Assembly (NCBI GenBank): GCA_949752735.1
Contig: OX457046.1
Coordinates: 38,677,649-38,741,648, forward strand
Source of the DNA: Lumbricus terrestris
Lineage: Eukaryota > Annelida > Clitellata > Crassiclitellata > Lumbricidae
Direction of reading: 5' to 3'
Length of the DNA stretch: 64,000 nucleotides
Shown here: one piece after another, positions 10,797-21,954 of the stretch
Layout: each line of letters starts with the position of its first letter
Position numbering within the stretch: position 1 is the first letter of the stretch
The notes under the pieces: generated by a model
The model's input: only the letters and a program-made list of their open reading frames with translations
Told to the model about the DNA's origin: nothing
Databases searched by the model: none
Translations under genes and position numbers: made by a program

Positions 10797-10976
10797 CTGA
10801 TTGATTTATCGATTATTCGAATGATTGATTTATCGATTATTCGAATGATTGATTTATCGATTATTCGAATGATTGATTTATCGATTATTCGAATGATTGA
10901 TTTATCGATTATTCGAATGATTGATTTATCGATTTTTCGAATGATTGATTTATCGATTTTTCGAATGATTGATTGC
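10797..10976 (+). repeat. 24-bp minisatellite, about 7 units
   Basis: The unit is 24 bases and contains ATCGAT and TTCGAA. Translated in one frame it repeats MIDLSIIR, changing to MIDLSIFR in the last two units, where ATTATTCGA becomes ATTTTTCGA. Because 24 is divisible by three the frame stays open, but nothing indicates expression. Confidence 0.95.
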
Positions 10977-11017
10977 CTGCCTTTTGCAACAACTTACTGT
11001 CGTCCTTCTCTCTGAAT

Positions 11018-11312
<295 letters not shown>

Positions 11313-11318
11313 CCTCTC

Positions 11319-11550
11319 ATAAATTTGTATCGGGATGAAGGAACAATTTCAAACAGCCTATAGATCATTGGCCACCATTCTACAGTACCTGCCCTCTGGA
11401 ATGCCCGTCGCTCCTCTTTAAGTGCTTCCAGTCTCTCTATAATATGTTTCCTTTGTCCCACCGGAAACCCTATGATTATTTTCTCGGGATTCTCGCACTG
11501 GAAGCGCTGCTGGCGCCACATCAATCACAATTTACAAATTAGATTGCATA
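11319..11550 (+). mobile_element. LINE 3' fragment (PALWN type)
   Basis: In one frame, 11388-11402 encodes PALWN, a landmark near the C-terminus of CR1-like LINE ORF2 proteins. It is followed by remnants resembling the fragment at 28160-28445, including CCGGAAACCC and a GCGCTGCTGGCGCCACAT version of the shared tail. Truncated and decayed. Confidence 0.5.
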
Positions 11551-12455
11551 ATTAGGGCTTCCTTTATAAATGTAGAAATCTCGGTCTGTTAGGATTCGCG
11601 CCTCTGGCTCCACTAGCGAGCATAATGCGAACAAGAGATCAGCTACCTAGCGAACTACTATAGGACATCGAGCCATAATTGCAAGTAGAAACAGGTTCTA
11701 AATCCATCGATGACGGGCGGATCGATTAATGGGATTGATATCGTACAGCTGGTGATTGGCATGCGGTTGATTTTGAAGGTGGGTATTAGGCTAACTACTA
11801 AGGGACGTGATTATTTGCCTGTTAAATTCAAGGCATTTACAGTTTCACAAGCGATGGCTTCTTTTGTGGGCTGCCTCTCTTTGCTATGTGTCAGCCAGAC
11901 TTGAAATGATGCTCAAATTCGTGGCAATTTAACCTATTGTCTATCAACTTTTTCTTGGACAATGCTATCATTTTTCAACACGTTCTGGCATGTATACATT
12001 GCGCACGAAGTCTAAAATAATTTATTAATCATAGATGCCTTTGGAAAGATTTGGTGTCAAGGTGGTGCACCCTGGGAGGGTGCGCTGGTAGTTAGGCAGT
12101 ACTTTAGATGCTTTGTTTCTACGGAAGCAATCCATGCATCATTTGTCAAAAAATTCAGTTTTTGGCTAGATTGCCAAGCAGTGCAACGACATTCACTAAA
12201 GCTGTCTCATGTTTTGTCGTGAAATTCGTTGAATCAGTGCATATGAAGTTCAATATCACACTTTGTACATCCATTTTCTGTGTTTTGCCACAATGCGCAC
12301 AGTACCACTGAGTGGAGAGTATCAGCAAGAAATGGACTGGTCGAACTGATTCTGCGCTGGGAAACGTGGGTTCAATGGTTGTATTCCCTCTGTGTACTGT
12401 ACAGTGTACCTGATCTTATCTGGTTGAGCATTTTGCAGTTGGTAATCCCCCTCAC
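11551..12455. other. Gene-free interval
   Basis: Only short frames without recognisable domains are present. I see no repeat with clear ends. Confidence 0.5.
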
Positions 12456-12459
12456 CCAC

Positions 12460-12490
12460 ACACACACACACGCACACACACACACACACC
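12460..12490. repeat. (CA)n microsatellite
   Basis: Short CA tract immediately before the 13-bp array. Confidence 0.9.
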
Positions 12491-12499
12491 ACAGAGAAA

Positions 12500-12795
12500 G
12501 CATAATTATGCTGCATAATTATGTCGCATAATAATCTCTCCTAATTATGATGCATAATTATGTTGCATATTTATGTCGAATGATTATGTTGCATAATTAT
12601 GTTGCATGATCATGATGCGTGATTAAACTGCATAATTATGGTGCGTAACTATGCTGTATAATTATGCTGCAAAATCATGCTGTATAATCATGTTGCATAA
12701 TTAAGTTGCATAATCATGTTGCATAATTAAGATGCATAATCATAGAGCATTATTATGCTGTATAATTATTTTGCAAAATCATGTTGCATAAAATA
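12500..12795. repeat. 13-bp minisatellite array, ~22 degenerate units
   Basis: The unit is close to ATAATTATGTTGC, repeated head to tail for about 295 bases with scattered substitutions. Each unit has a TAATTA palindromic core, so homeodomain-type half sites recur every 13 bases. That observation is compositional, not evidence of binding. Confidence 0.9.
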
Positions 12796-12914
12796 TTCTG
12801 AAAGCTAAACAGATTTAAAATATGAGATGTATAGATACATGAAGAACAGAGATTTCTCTGGGTCTGCCTCTAGCCATCGAGGGCATCGCTCTTAGTCTAA
12901 TATAGTCTACTGAG

Positions 12915-12915
12915 G

Positions 12916-12950
<35 letters not shown>

Positions 12951-12992
12951 CGTGTGTGTGTGTGTGTGCGTGTGTGTGTGTGTGTGTGTGTG
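12915..12992. repeat. (GT)n microsatellite
   Basis: GT repeats with a few GTGC interruptions. Confidence 0.95.
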
Positions 12993-13241
12993 AACGGCAG
13001 ACCGGCAATTAAGTAAAATTAACAGCAGTTAACAAAATTAACAGCAATAAACTACTCTTCATTAAGGTCGTCAACGGCCACAGGTGCTGCCATAGGATGG
13101 CGATAAATTCGAAATCGTCTCGATCATTGTTCGAACTCTGGAGAAAAAACGATGTCCTTAATCGTCTTTCTTAGGAAAATCACTGTGCACTAAAAAGAAG
13201 TCATGCACTATTCAACAAACATCAAACAAGTAATTATGCAT

Positions 13242-13302
13242 GATATATATATATTAATTACATAATATATATATATTAATTACATAATATATATATATAT
13301 AT
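13242..13302. repeat. (AT)n with ATTAATTAC spacers
   Basis: Three AT runs separated by repeated TTAATTACATA, abutting the 5' end of a SINE. Confidence 0.9.
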
Positions 13303-13303
13303 T

Positions 13304-13520
13304 CTGAGGCGCGGTGGTGCAGCGGTGGTGTTCGGTGCCTTGGAACCAGAGGTTCCACGTTCAAACCCACCCTCAAGACGCCGCGTACAAGGATCTTTGA
13401 GTAAGTCCTTCACTTGCAATTGCTTTTGCGCTTCGTCTTGAAACTCCGATGCAGTGTCCGCGCTGTAGTCGGGATCGCCTCTGAGTATGGGGGGGGATAG
13501 AAATGGAGAAAAATTAATAA
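13304..13520 (+). mobile_element. tRNA-derived SINE, family 1, near-complete copy
   Basis: A polymerase III box A (TGGTGCAGCGG, 13315-13325) and box B (CGTTCAAACCC, 13358-13368) are spaced 32 bases apart, as in a tRNA. A family-specific body follows (CAATTGCTTTTGCGC, GTCCGCGCTGTAGTCGGGA, CGCCTCTGAGTA), and the copy ends in GATAGAAATGGAG. Copies or fragments recur at 34186, 52632 and 63340. Confidence 0.85.
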
Positions 13521-13784
13521 AATAAGTAAATTTGTAAATATAATGCAATAGAGCTCTCTACTGAAATGAACTGAGGCTCAAAAGAATATAATTGCTTAAG
13601 TACTGACCGTGTCTTTCAGTCAAGTGTTAATGTATTCCACCGCAGGCTCATAGTAGGGCTATTCCTCTTGGTGCTTGCAATTAGGTACCTGTGTACTTAT
13701 CATAATTGTTATTAGGTCTTCAGGTGTAGGTATTTATCTACAAAAATTATGTAGCCTTTTCATCTCCTTGGTTACATCTCGATG

Positions 13785-13925
13785 ATGAAAATGATGATGA
13801 TGATGATGATGATGATGACGACGACGATTATGATTATGGTTATGATTATGATTGTGATTATGATTATGATTATGATGAACGGAGATGATGATGAACGGTG
13901 ATGGATGGTTATGGTAATGGTGCAG
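13785..13925. repeat. (GAT)n / (TTATGA)n tract
   Basis: GAT trinucleotides grade into hexanucleotide TTATGA units. Confidence 0.9.
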
Positions 13926-14136
13926 TTGGTGAGAATTATTCTACTTATTTAACCCTTTTTCTACTAGCGCACCCCGGGAGGGTGCATTCAAAAACTGGCT
14001 GAAAATTGTTCTCATGCTGCCTTAACTTAATATATTATTTTGTGTTCTGATCTGTATTGAGCTGATTAAGCAATTCATGCATAGTTTCACTAGTTTCAAT
14101 ATCTTTATCCTAAAAAACTAGTTGATTTATTAAGAA

Positions 14137-14179
14137 AGAATAATAATAATAATAACAACAACAACAACAACAACAACAA

Positions 14180-14227
<48 letters not shown>

Positions 14228-14239
14228 TATTATTATTAA

Positions 14240-14318
<79 letters not shown>
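14137..14318. repeat. Compound trinucleotide tract (AAT, AAC, ATC, ATT)
   Basis: Successive pure blocks of AAT, AAC, ATC and ATT, with sharp block boundaries. Confidence 0.95.
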
Positions 14319-14322
<4 letters not shown>

Positions 14323-14427
14323 AACAATTTGACGCAGAGAGTAGACTAAGAGTAGACCCAGACAATAACTTTTCCCGTAGGGGAGTGGAGGTCATTCAAA
14401 GCAGGATATAAGGTCACAATATTAACA

Positions 14428-14660
<233 letters not shown>

Positions 14661-14777
14661 ATATTAATATCAATAATACGTCTACGGATAATTTTTTTGA
14701 AATCCCGAGAGACCTAAGGTAATTCGGGAAAAAATTTAAGTGACACTGACAAAAGCTGCCACTTCTACAACTTCTAC

Positions 14778-15567
14778 CAGTGGCGGAGACCTAGGGGGGG
14801 ACAGCGGGGGACGGTCCCCTCCAAAGTTTGTGGTGGGGGGGACGGAGGTGCTTATATCCCCCCCCAATATTTCAGAAATATCATTATAAATTTCTACAGT
14901 GTTTATACGTGATGATCAATTTTGTTAGGATGACAGTCTAAAATGCTATCATGTCAGTTTACAAACTGAAAATATTTTAAATAATGGGAGGGGGCATAAA
15001 TTGAAGTCTTAAGCCATGTCACTGAGCGCTGAAATCATGAATGATTTTGTAAGGATGACAGTTAGAAATGCTACGATAACAGTGTGGACATTCATACAAT
15101 TGGAATGCGACAACCATAAGAATTAAGCGATGACTGTCAGCATTGGAAACTGATTAATTTTATTAAGATGACAGCTTAAACTACTACAATAATATGGAAA
15201 TTCAAAAAATCCAAACAATGTCGAGGTGACATTCATTAAAGTCTTAAGCCATGTCATTCAGAAATAAAATAATGAGAAATTTTTTTGCTATCGCATCCTA
15301 AAATGTTTCCATTAGGCTACAGTGCCGAAATTTAAGAAAATAAAACATTGAAGGGGAACTTTGAAGTCTTAAATTGGGACTATTAGCACTGAGACAATGA
15401 GCAAATTTGTTAGTTAAAATGACAGCCTAAAATGCTACAATTGCAGCGGGGAAAATAAAAACATTCGACATTTAGGAGGGTGGCGCAAACCCCTCTTCGC
15501 GCCTCGGCGATCGTTTTTCGGCCGCTCGTCCGTCCCCCCCAAAGTTCGGACCAGGTCTCCGCCTATG
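14778..15567. mobile_element. 790-bp hAT-type element carrying a minisatellite
   Basis: The left end CAGTGGCGGAGACCTAGG pairs with a right end whose complement is CATAGGCGGAGACCTGG. The flanking 8-mer ACTTCTAC is identical on both sides (14770-14777 and 15568-15575). No transposase frame is present; most of the interior is a tandem array. Confidence 0.9.
14917..15455. repeat. ~120-bp degenerate minisatellite inside the hAT element, 5 units
   Basis: The phrase TTTGTTAGGATGACAG, or a close variant, starts near 14921, 15046, 15159, 15284 and 15406. AAGTCTTAAGCCATGTCA recurs between units. Spacings are 113-125 bases. Confidence 0.8.
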
Positions 15568-15575
15568 ACTTCTAC

Positions 15576-16390
15576 TATTGTTTTGACAAATAAATTTGTG
15601 TTTATAAACTCATGACTGGGCATGCAGTTGCTGTTGTCGGATTATATTACAAGAAAACCATGTACTATAAGCTTTGTCTCGTTAAATTCATTATTCTAAT
15701 GACGTCTTGGATCGTAATTATTATAAATGTTCGTTTAACTATTGCACGTCAAATGCTTCTATCTTCCCGTTATCTTCAATCTGTCCGTTTTCCTCGAACT
15801 GGTCTGCATCATCTCATGCCTTCGTTGATTTCCAATGCTTTCCATTCACACTCTAGATGCTTCTCACGCGATCTCATTCTCGTAACTATCTAATCACTGT
15901 AACGATTTCCATCATCATCGTCACCTTAAAATACTGCTGACAATATTCCTTAACTGGTCTCGTTTGGACTCGTCACGATTTCGCCACCATGTCTAATGAT
16001 TCGTGATAAGACAGCGTCGTCTTGGGTAGCCAAACCAACCATCACATGCAGATTGCAGAAACCATGTTTGCGTCTATGTATTTACGGGTGTAGCATAGTG
16101 TGCTAACCGGGGAATGATTATCTACCACGTTGGCCGCTGATTTGCTGTGTTAAATGACTCAATTTGGGACGTGTATAACACTGTATAGCCTACACGTCCC
16201 TCGCGGCCAACGTGATTTTTAATGACACTATAGTTAGCTGAATTCTCGAGATTACGGTGAAAACGTATGGAATATCAGAGAAAAATTAAATTAAGGAAAA
16301 TAATAATTAGACAGTAAATAAAGAAATAAAGTTACATGAAAATAGAAAAACGATGCGAAAAAACCAGGTTTTTGAGAGACAATAAAAAAC
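15576..16390. other. Gene-free interval
   Basis: Several short frames exist, but none has recognisable content. Base composition is like the flanks. Confidence 0.5.
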
Positions 16391-17673
16391 GAAAAAACTA
16401 GGGCTGTTGTTCGATTAAAAATTTTAATCGAAATTAATCGCGCGATTAATTTTTTTAATCGCAATTAACTGCAAATTAATCGCAATACATTTCCTTCAAA
16501 TATACTAATCTTACTATTTTCTAAGGACCCTGAAGCATAAAATTTCAATGACTGAATGCATTCTTTCTGTTGCAAACATATTTAATAACCTTTGGTTTAG
16601 GCCTATTGAATTTCTGCATTTAGTTTATTGAACAGTTTTGTATGACAGACAGAATTGAAACACTGTTCAAATCAGTCAACTGCTCAAAATCCGTTAATTT
16701 TTTCATTTAAGCCACCTTTAATTAAAATGACAAAGGCATAAATGTGAAATTAGACAACTGTTTTCTGACTATCAAGATTAATTATTTATTCAGCCAATTG
16801 TATAGGCAGACCAAGGGATTTGCTCTTATTAATTAACAATAGTACATGTAGGTCTACTATTGAACCTCATTATTTAGTCACAATTTTTCACAAGAGGTTG
16901 CGTTTCTTGAAAAACCTCGTTTCAGTTGTCCTTCTGTAAACATTTATCATTTGAAACATGAAATCATTTGGTCTTGCCATCTCATGGAGTTCAACCAACG
17001 TAGTCTGACGTCTGACGGGGTGAGGAAAGAGGACACAACCTTAGTGGACGATGCGATACGGCCGATGTCGACTCCAGGGCCGGATTTAGGCATGGGCTAC
17101 ACGGGCTCCAGCCCAGGGGCCCCCACCACTTAGGGGCCCCCACCAGTTGCAGTTTTATTTTTTTATCCCTTAAGAGCGTACTCGATCAATTTTGATTGAG
17201 GAAGGGATTCTAAGGGTCTTGAGATCAGTGAGTAGCATGCCTCTGCTTTGACCACTGTATATGCTCGTTAATTTTGTTTAGCAGCACCGCTCTAAGCGTG
17301 ACATCTTCAGCAGCAGCTGCTGCATGTTGACAGATTATCGTCCTTTTAACTCAAGCTCAGATAGCGTATACTGATGTAGGCAGATACAGTGTCAGAGGTG
17401 TTTCCCTCAACTTGGTACACATGCCGCAGACAGACAGATCGAGACCTCGTTCTCTGGTCAGCTCAGGACGATGACCTCCACGGCCCTCACCACGAGTATC
17501 ATGTTACGGAGACAGTGGGTATTTTGTCTTAGCTCAGCGTTCGGCTGGCACTTTGACCCTGAGTGCCCAATGCTCACATTTGTGGCAGCGCACAGCTGTT
17601 TGCTGTCATTTCTGTGCTGTCAAGAGTGGTTGAGACTGCAGTCCTATATAGGACTCTACGCTTATAATATAGT

Positions 17674-17676
<3 letters not shown>

Positions 17677-17748
<72 letters not shown>
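17677..17748. repeat. (AT)n inside the inner hAT
   Basis: About 36 AT units. The sister copy has only about 14 (47700-47728), which accounts for the length difference between the two elements. Confidence 0.95.
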
Positions 17749-17753
<5 letters not shown>

Positions 17754-18101
17754 GGTTTATAATGCCATCACAGTGTGAGTTTTGAATCAGCATTACTTAA
17801 TATAATTTGAAGATTCTAAGTAATTTCAACCAATAGACATGAACCGAATTTAAGATCAGAGCACTAGGCCAAATAGGCACAGAGCGGCTCTCAAAAGCAC
17901 AAGTTCAGTAAAGAAAAAGGATCTCAAAATGAGAAAGTATATTATAGGCTACTTGCAAAGACAAGTCGTGTTACTTCAGGCAACAGCTTTAAGTAAATCT
18001 GCTGTCACCGTGGATGACAAAAGACTAGAATCAAACGAACTGCTCTACTAAAGGTTTGGTTTGTTTTCTTTCTAAGCTTAAATTGTGTAGGCCCCCTAGT
18101 G

Positions 18102-18245
18102 ATGAAGAAATACTCAAGTTTGCGAAAAACCATGTACCAGTATAATGAGGATGACCTCGATGAATGCCCTCGCAATGAGCTAATGCAGTTTTATTATCTT
18201 GTCAAAATGTTTCAAGACGAGACACGAAGAACAGCCTCGGCATAA
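18102..18245 (+). pseudogene. Transposase-like remnant in inner hAT (47 codons)
   Basis: A 47-codon frame includes MYQYNEDDLDECPRNELMQF followed by YYLVKMF. The D-L-x(n)-EL-x-QF spacing resembles the region before the C-terminal dimerisation part of ZMYM-like hAT transposases. Nothing upstream or downstream extends the match. The same frame is intact in the sister element at 48081-48224. Family assignment is from memory. Confidence 0.4.
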
Positions 18246-19525
18246 GTCAGAAGCAGTTCACGAACCAATATTATAAGCCTAGTACCTTGACACAGGTGAT
18301 GAAAGTTCATTTCCAAAATGTGGAAATAATGCTAACAATGTAGGCTATAGTACTTGGTGTTCATGGTCACACACTGTAGTGCTAGACGCTCATTTTCCAG
18401 GACAACAATAATTAAAAACAGGCTTCGCACAAGTATGACACACGAGTTACGTAGCCACCTTGGAGTGTTTAGCATTGATCGAGTGATATTCTACAGGCCT
18501 ACTAACTGGATTTTAATCAGTTAATTTATGACTTTGCCAATAGAAAAATGCGCAAAGTCTCTACTGGACCCATAGGCGTAGGAGGCGAGGGTTCAGGGGA
18601 TCAAGGGAGGCAAATGCTCCCCTAAATTTCGGGCAAATGTGGTTTTCGGGCAAAATTTAAAAAAAATTAAAAATTTAAAATTTAAAAAATAAATAAAATT
18701 AAACTTAAACTTCAATTAAACTTCCGAAATGTCCCCTACGTCTATTGAGATCTATGGGCCAACTGTGGCCTAACCAAGATATTTAACTGACTATATAGAC
18801 TATAGCTACTTGTTTTTTCCCCGGAGGTCTCTCTTATCACTATTTTTACTTTCTGTGTTTTTTCTGCATAGCCTACATGCAGTGATTTACAGCCTAGGCT
18901 ACTAAAAACTGGATAAAAAGCTCGACGCTTATTCTTGAACATTGTATTTGAGAAATGATTTGATACCTAATAATACAATAGCAGTCACTATTTAAGAGCA
19001 AAACGATCATCTCAATTTGTCTCCATTTATAATTAGGTATTTAATTTTTTGTCAACAATTTAAACATTTCTTTCAGCACCTTTGCTTGTGATTGATATGC
19101 TATGACTGTACACATGTACAGGGCTTGTCTCTGTCGGAGACGGTGCATCAAAAAGCAAAATACGTGTTGCAAAAAGGGCCCCACCTTAATGGGCGCCCAT
19201 GGGCCCCCACCACCCTAAATCCGGCCCTGGTCGACTCATACGTTGGCGTTTAACGCATGTTTTGCTTCGCATGCAGACGATAATTGAGCAAAGAATTGCT
19301 ACGATAATACTTAAATTCTTTGTCGGAATATTTGCCAAAGAATGTATCACTAGTTTTAGGTATGAGCTAGCCTTCCGTTTAAAGCGAGTTTTTCTGCCTC
19401 TGATTCCATTTTAATCAGATCTAATTAACGCGTACGATTAATGCGTTAAACTTTTTAATCGCAAAATTTTTTAACGCGCTAATCGCACGCGTTAACGCGA
19501 TTAAAGCAACAGCCCTAGAAAAAAC

Positions 19526-20640
19526 TTTTTTACAGCCTATGGCGCAAATTAATCCGTGCGTAATCAAGTGTTATGCGGAAGCTGGAACTACAAGCTTAGC
19601 TGAGGTAGCCATTTTATATTCTTCACCAACGTACATCTAAGCAGAAAGGCAGACCAGTTTTCATGCAATTGGGCAACATCCGCTGTAAGCGGTCTAATAC
19701 TACATTAGGCTATAACAGCTCGAAAACCACAGATATGAGCGGCGCGGTCATTAAAAAAACACTGCTACAGTAATTGCTGCAGAAATAATAAATTATAACT
19801 GAAATCTAGCAACTGAACTAAGCTTAAATAGAATGACTACAAAATTATATATGTGGAATACGGCAGACGGCAAGTATGCACTTCACGTCTGTGTATGAAT
19901 ATATATATAAATATACATATATATGTTATATATATTATATATATATATGTGTGTGTGCGTTCGTGTGTGTGTTCGTGTGTGTGTTCGTGTGTGTGTGAAT
20001 GTATGTTCCGCCTCTGAATAGAGATCTTGAAGTGGCGCTATATAAAATTTATGTGACTAGCTGGTATACCTGTATTATACTTGAGGACCTCTCAAAAGCG
20101 CTCGTATTTTATGCCTCCACAATGAATTAAAACAGGCGTGCTGCGATACAACAGGACAATGCACGTGCCCGTAATTACCTATAGCCAGGTATGCACGTGT
20201 GTGCAATTAACTGACGGCGATTAATTAGTTTTCGTCATTTCACCACAAGAAGCTATCGCGCTATAACTACCTTGAGGATATCCTACCTTAAGGATGCTGG
20301 TGTCTCTTGTGAAATGGCTACATAAGTACGGTAAGTGCTGACGTTTCGATGTGCACTTGGAACGACCTGCAGCTCAGTTTAATTAATCTTCATTCTGAAT
20401 CGTGACACTCGCCCCAACTTCGATAAATATCGAGTTTCTCTGCAGCATTGAAAGAATGTTATCGGTTGCCATTGAAACGTTTGGCTGTCTCCTGAGTTCA
20501 TCGTTGCGTATTCAACGTATTCTACTGTTTCATTAATTAATTTAGCGTCACTTACGACAATCAGCAACGACAGAATACAGAGGTGTGACGTTCGGGCATT
20601 TTCAATTTTTTTAACACTGAGACAATGTTCGTGCGACAGC
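19526..20640. other. Gene-free interval with AT/GT repeat and one short retroposon tail
   Basis: It contains AT and GT-rich simple repeats at about 19895-20000. At 20008-20055 there is a LINE/SINE-type 3' tail reading CCGCCTCTGAATAGA then GGCGCTATATAAAA. No coding content was recognised. Confidence 0.6.
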
Positions 20641-20883
20641 ATAGAAGGGGATCTATTTAAACAGCTCTCGTATCACTGTTAATTCTTTACATGCACTCAA
20701 GTGCTGATGCTTGTGTCCAAGTTTCCGTTAAGTAGTCGGACAGTTTGAATCAAAGAAATCAGCCTCCGCATATCAAGACTAAGTCGCCTTCAATTTTTTT
20801 ACTGCTTTTTTGTCAGTTTAATAAATTCCATATCCAGAAATTCAACAACTTCCGTTTCTAAACTTGGCTTGAAGTCACAAACA

Positions 20884-21954
20884 ATGAACGACACAATCTG
20901 GTCAACGGAGAATTCAAGTCAACAGGCAAGCAACGTTTCAGCTGCAGGTCAGAGTTACAAGTCATCAGCGGGCCAACTCACGTCGGAGAAAGTTACGATG
21001 GTGCTGAAGTGTTCATCACTTCTAGTCGTTGCTACGGTCGGCGCATTTGGCAACAGCCTAACGCTGACGGCAATTCGAACGACTCCAAGTCTGTGGACCA
21101 AGTCGAACATGTTGCTTGCCTCAGTTACAGCGTGCCACCTCTTCATGTCGACCATCCAACTACCATTCTTCGCCATCTTTAACCTGTACGTGTACGTGAT
21201 CGCGGACAGCTCATGCCCCTACTTCAAAGCGATCGCTGCCTTCTTCCCGTTTCCGAAGGTCGCCGCTAACTCCATCTACGCCCAGTTCGTCATCATCGCC
21301 GCTGATCGATACATTGCCATCATCTACCCGTTTCACTACGATACGAAGATGTCGGTGACGGTGATAAAATGTCTGATCGGCTGCTCCTTCGTCTTCGGAC
21401 TGACAATTGCGGCCATCTTCTTTTCGTATCTGCAGTACGTCGATTTTTCTTCATGCGGTCCTCCCAACTCCACCCTAATGTTGGGCATAATCGACTGCAG
21501 CGCTCTTTTCACCGTAATGCTGATCACTATTCTGGTCTACAGTCGGGTTCTACTCGTTGCACTCAAGCATCGATCCAAGATCAACAGCATAACTGTGAGC
21601 GTCCAGGAAGCGAGCAATCAGGTCAACACGATCAGCGATTCAACTGCCGTACCCTCGCAGAAAACAGAGAAATCAAGGTTCCAGAAGAGCCTGGCAGAGT
21701 TCAAGGCTGCTCGCATGACGGCCGTGTTGGTGTGTGCCTACACGTTGCCGCTAATACCTTATGAAATCGGGAGGATCATGCAGGCGTGTGGTAACAAGCA
21801 GCCGTACACAGCCATGCTGATCGATGTTGGGTCAATTGTCGGCAACGTTAACACCGGATTTGATTGGGTCATCTACGGCATCATGAACAGAACTTTCCGT
21901 CGGGCGTTTTGCCGTCTTCTCAAGATCAAAACGGATAATTCAAATCTCGACTAG
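20884..21954 (+). CDS. Orphan rhodopsin-class GPCR, single exon, 356 aa
   Basis: Seven hydrophobic segments lie at about residues 37-63, 74-100, 113-140, 157-181, 197-225, 273-298 and 308-332. The N-terminus has three N-glycosylation sequons (N2, N10, N17). Class A marks are GAFGN (N57 in TM1), DRY at 141-143, a likely disulfide pair C111-C191, and a basic helix 8 (NRTFRRAFCRLL). Other class A hallmarks are altered. The TM2 aspartate position is His (ACHLF, H85). The FxxCWxP motif of TM6 reads YTLPLIP (286-292). NPxxY in TM7 reads DWVIY (327-331). C111 lies 31 rather than 25 residues before the DRY Arg. The start is the ATG at 20884; upstream in-frame sequence lacks another ATG. Ligand is unknown. 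A chemosensory-like, lineage-expanded receptor is my inference from the intronless structure and the paralogue. Confidence 0.93.
   Translation: MNDTIWSTENSSQQASNVSAAGQSYKSSAGQLTSEKVTMVLKCSSLLVVATVGAFGNSLTLTAIRTTPSLWTKSNMLLASVTACHLFMSTIQLPFFAIFNLYVYVIADSSCPYFKAIAAFFPFPKVAANSIYAQFVIIAADRYIAIIYPFHYDTKMSVTVIKCLIGCSFVFGLTIAAIFFSYLQYVDFSSCGPPNSTLMLGIIDCSALFTVMLITILVYSRVLLVALKHRSKINSITVSVQEASNQVNTISDSTAVPSQKTEKSRFQKSLAEFKAARMTAVLVCAYTLPLIPYEIGRIMQACGNKQPYTAMLIDVGSIVGNVNTGFDWVIYGIMNRTFRRAFCRLLKIKTDNSNLD

Larger units (their letters stand above)
17075..19229. mobile_element. Inner hAT-type element, copy 1 (2155 bp)
   Basis: The ends are perfect 16-bp inverted repeats (CAGGGCCGGATTTAGG). The 8-mer GTCGACTC is duplicated at 17067-17074 and 19230-19237. 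The sequence is nearly identical to 47098-49208. The 44-bp length difference lies in the AT tract near 17677-17748. It has only a short transposase-like remnant (18102-18245), so it was probably mobilised by an enzyme encoded elsewhere. Confidence 0.95.
16399..19517. mobile_element. Outer hAT-type element (956 bp net) interrupted by another hAT
   Basis: The left end TAGGGCTGTTG (16399) and the right end (complement, ending at 19517) form inverted repeats. Both continue into TAATCGCGATTAA-rich subterminal sequence. The 8-mer GAAAAAAC flanks both sides exactly (16391-16398 and 19518-19525). Removing the nested element and its target duplication leaves 956 bases with no transposase frame, so it is non-autonomous. 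I recall TAGGGCTGT ends with TAATCGC subterminal repeats from hAT elements in other animal genomes. Confidence 0.9.

Noticed and set aside
13304..13380. A functional tRNA gene
   Set aside because: Box A and B are present, but the sequence continues into a repeated SINE body and does not fold as a complete cloverleaf by eye.
18560..18745. A further small TIR element inside the inner hAT (CATAGGCGTAGG and a complementary end near 18745)
   Set aside because: The ends match only partly and no target duplication was found. It is also present in the sister copy, so it is just part of that element.
20869..20883. Earlier GPCR start five codons upstream
   Set aside because: The upstream codon at 20869 is TTG, not ATG. 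The ATG at 20884 corresponds to that of the paralogue at 9361.
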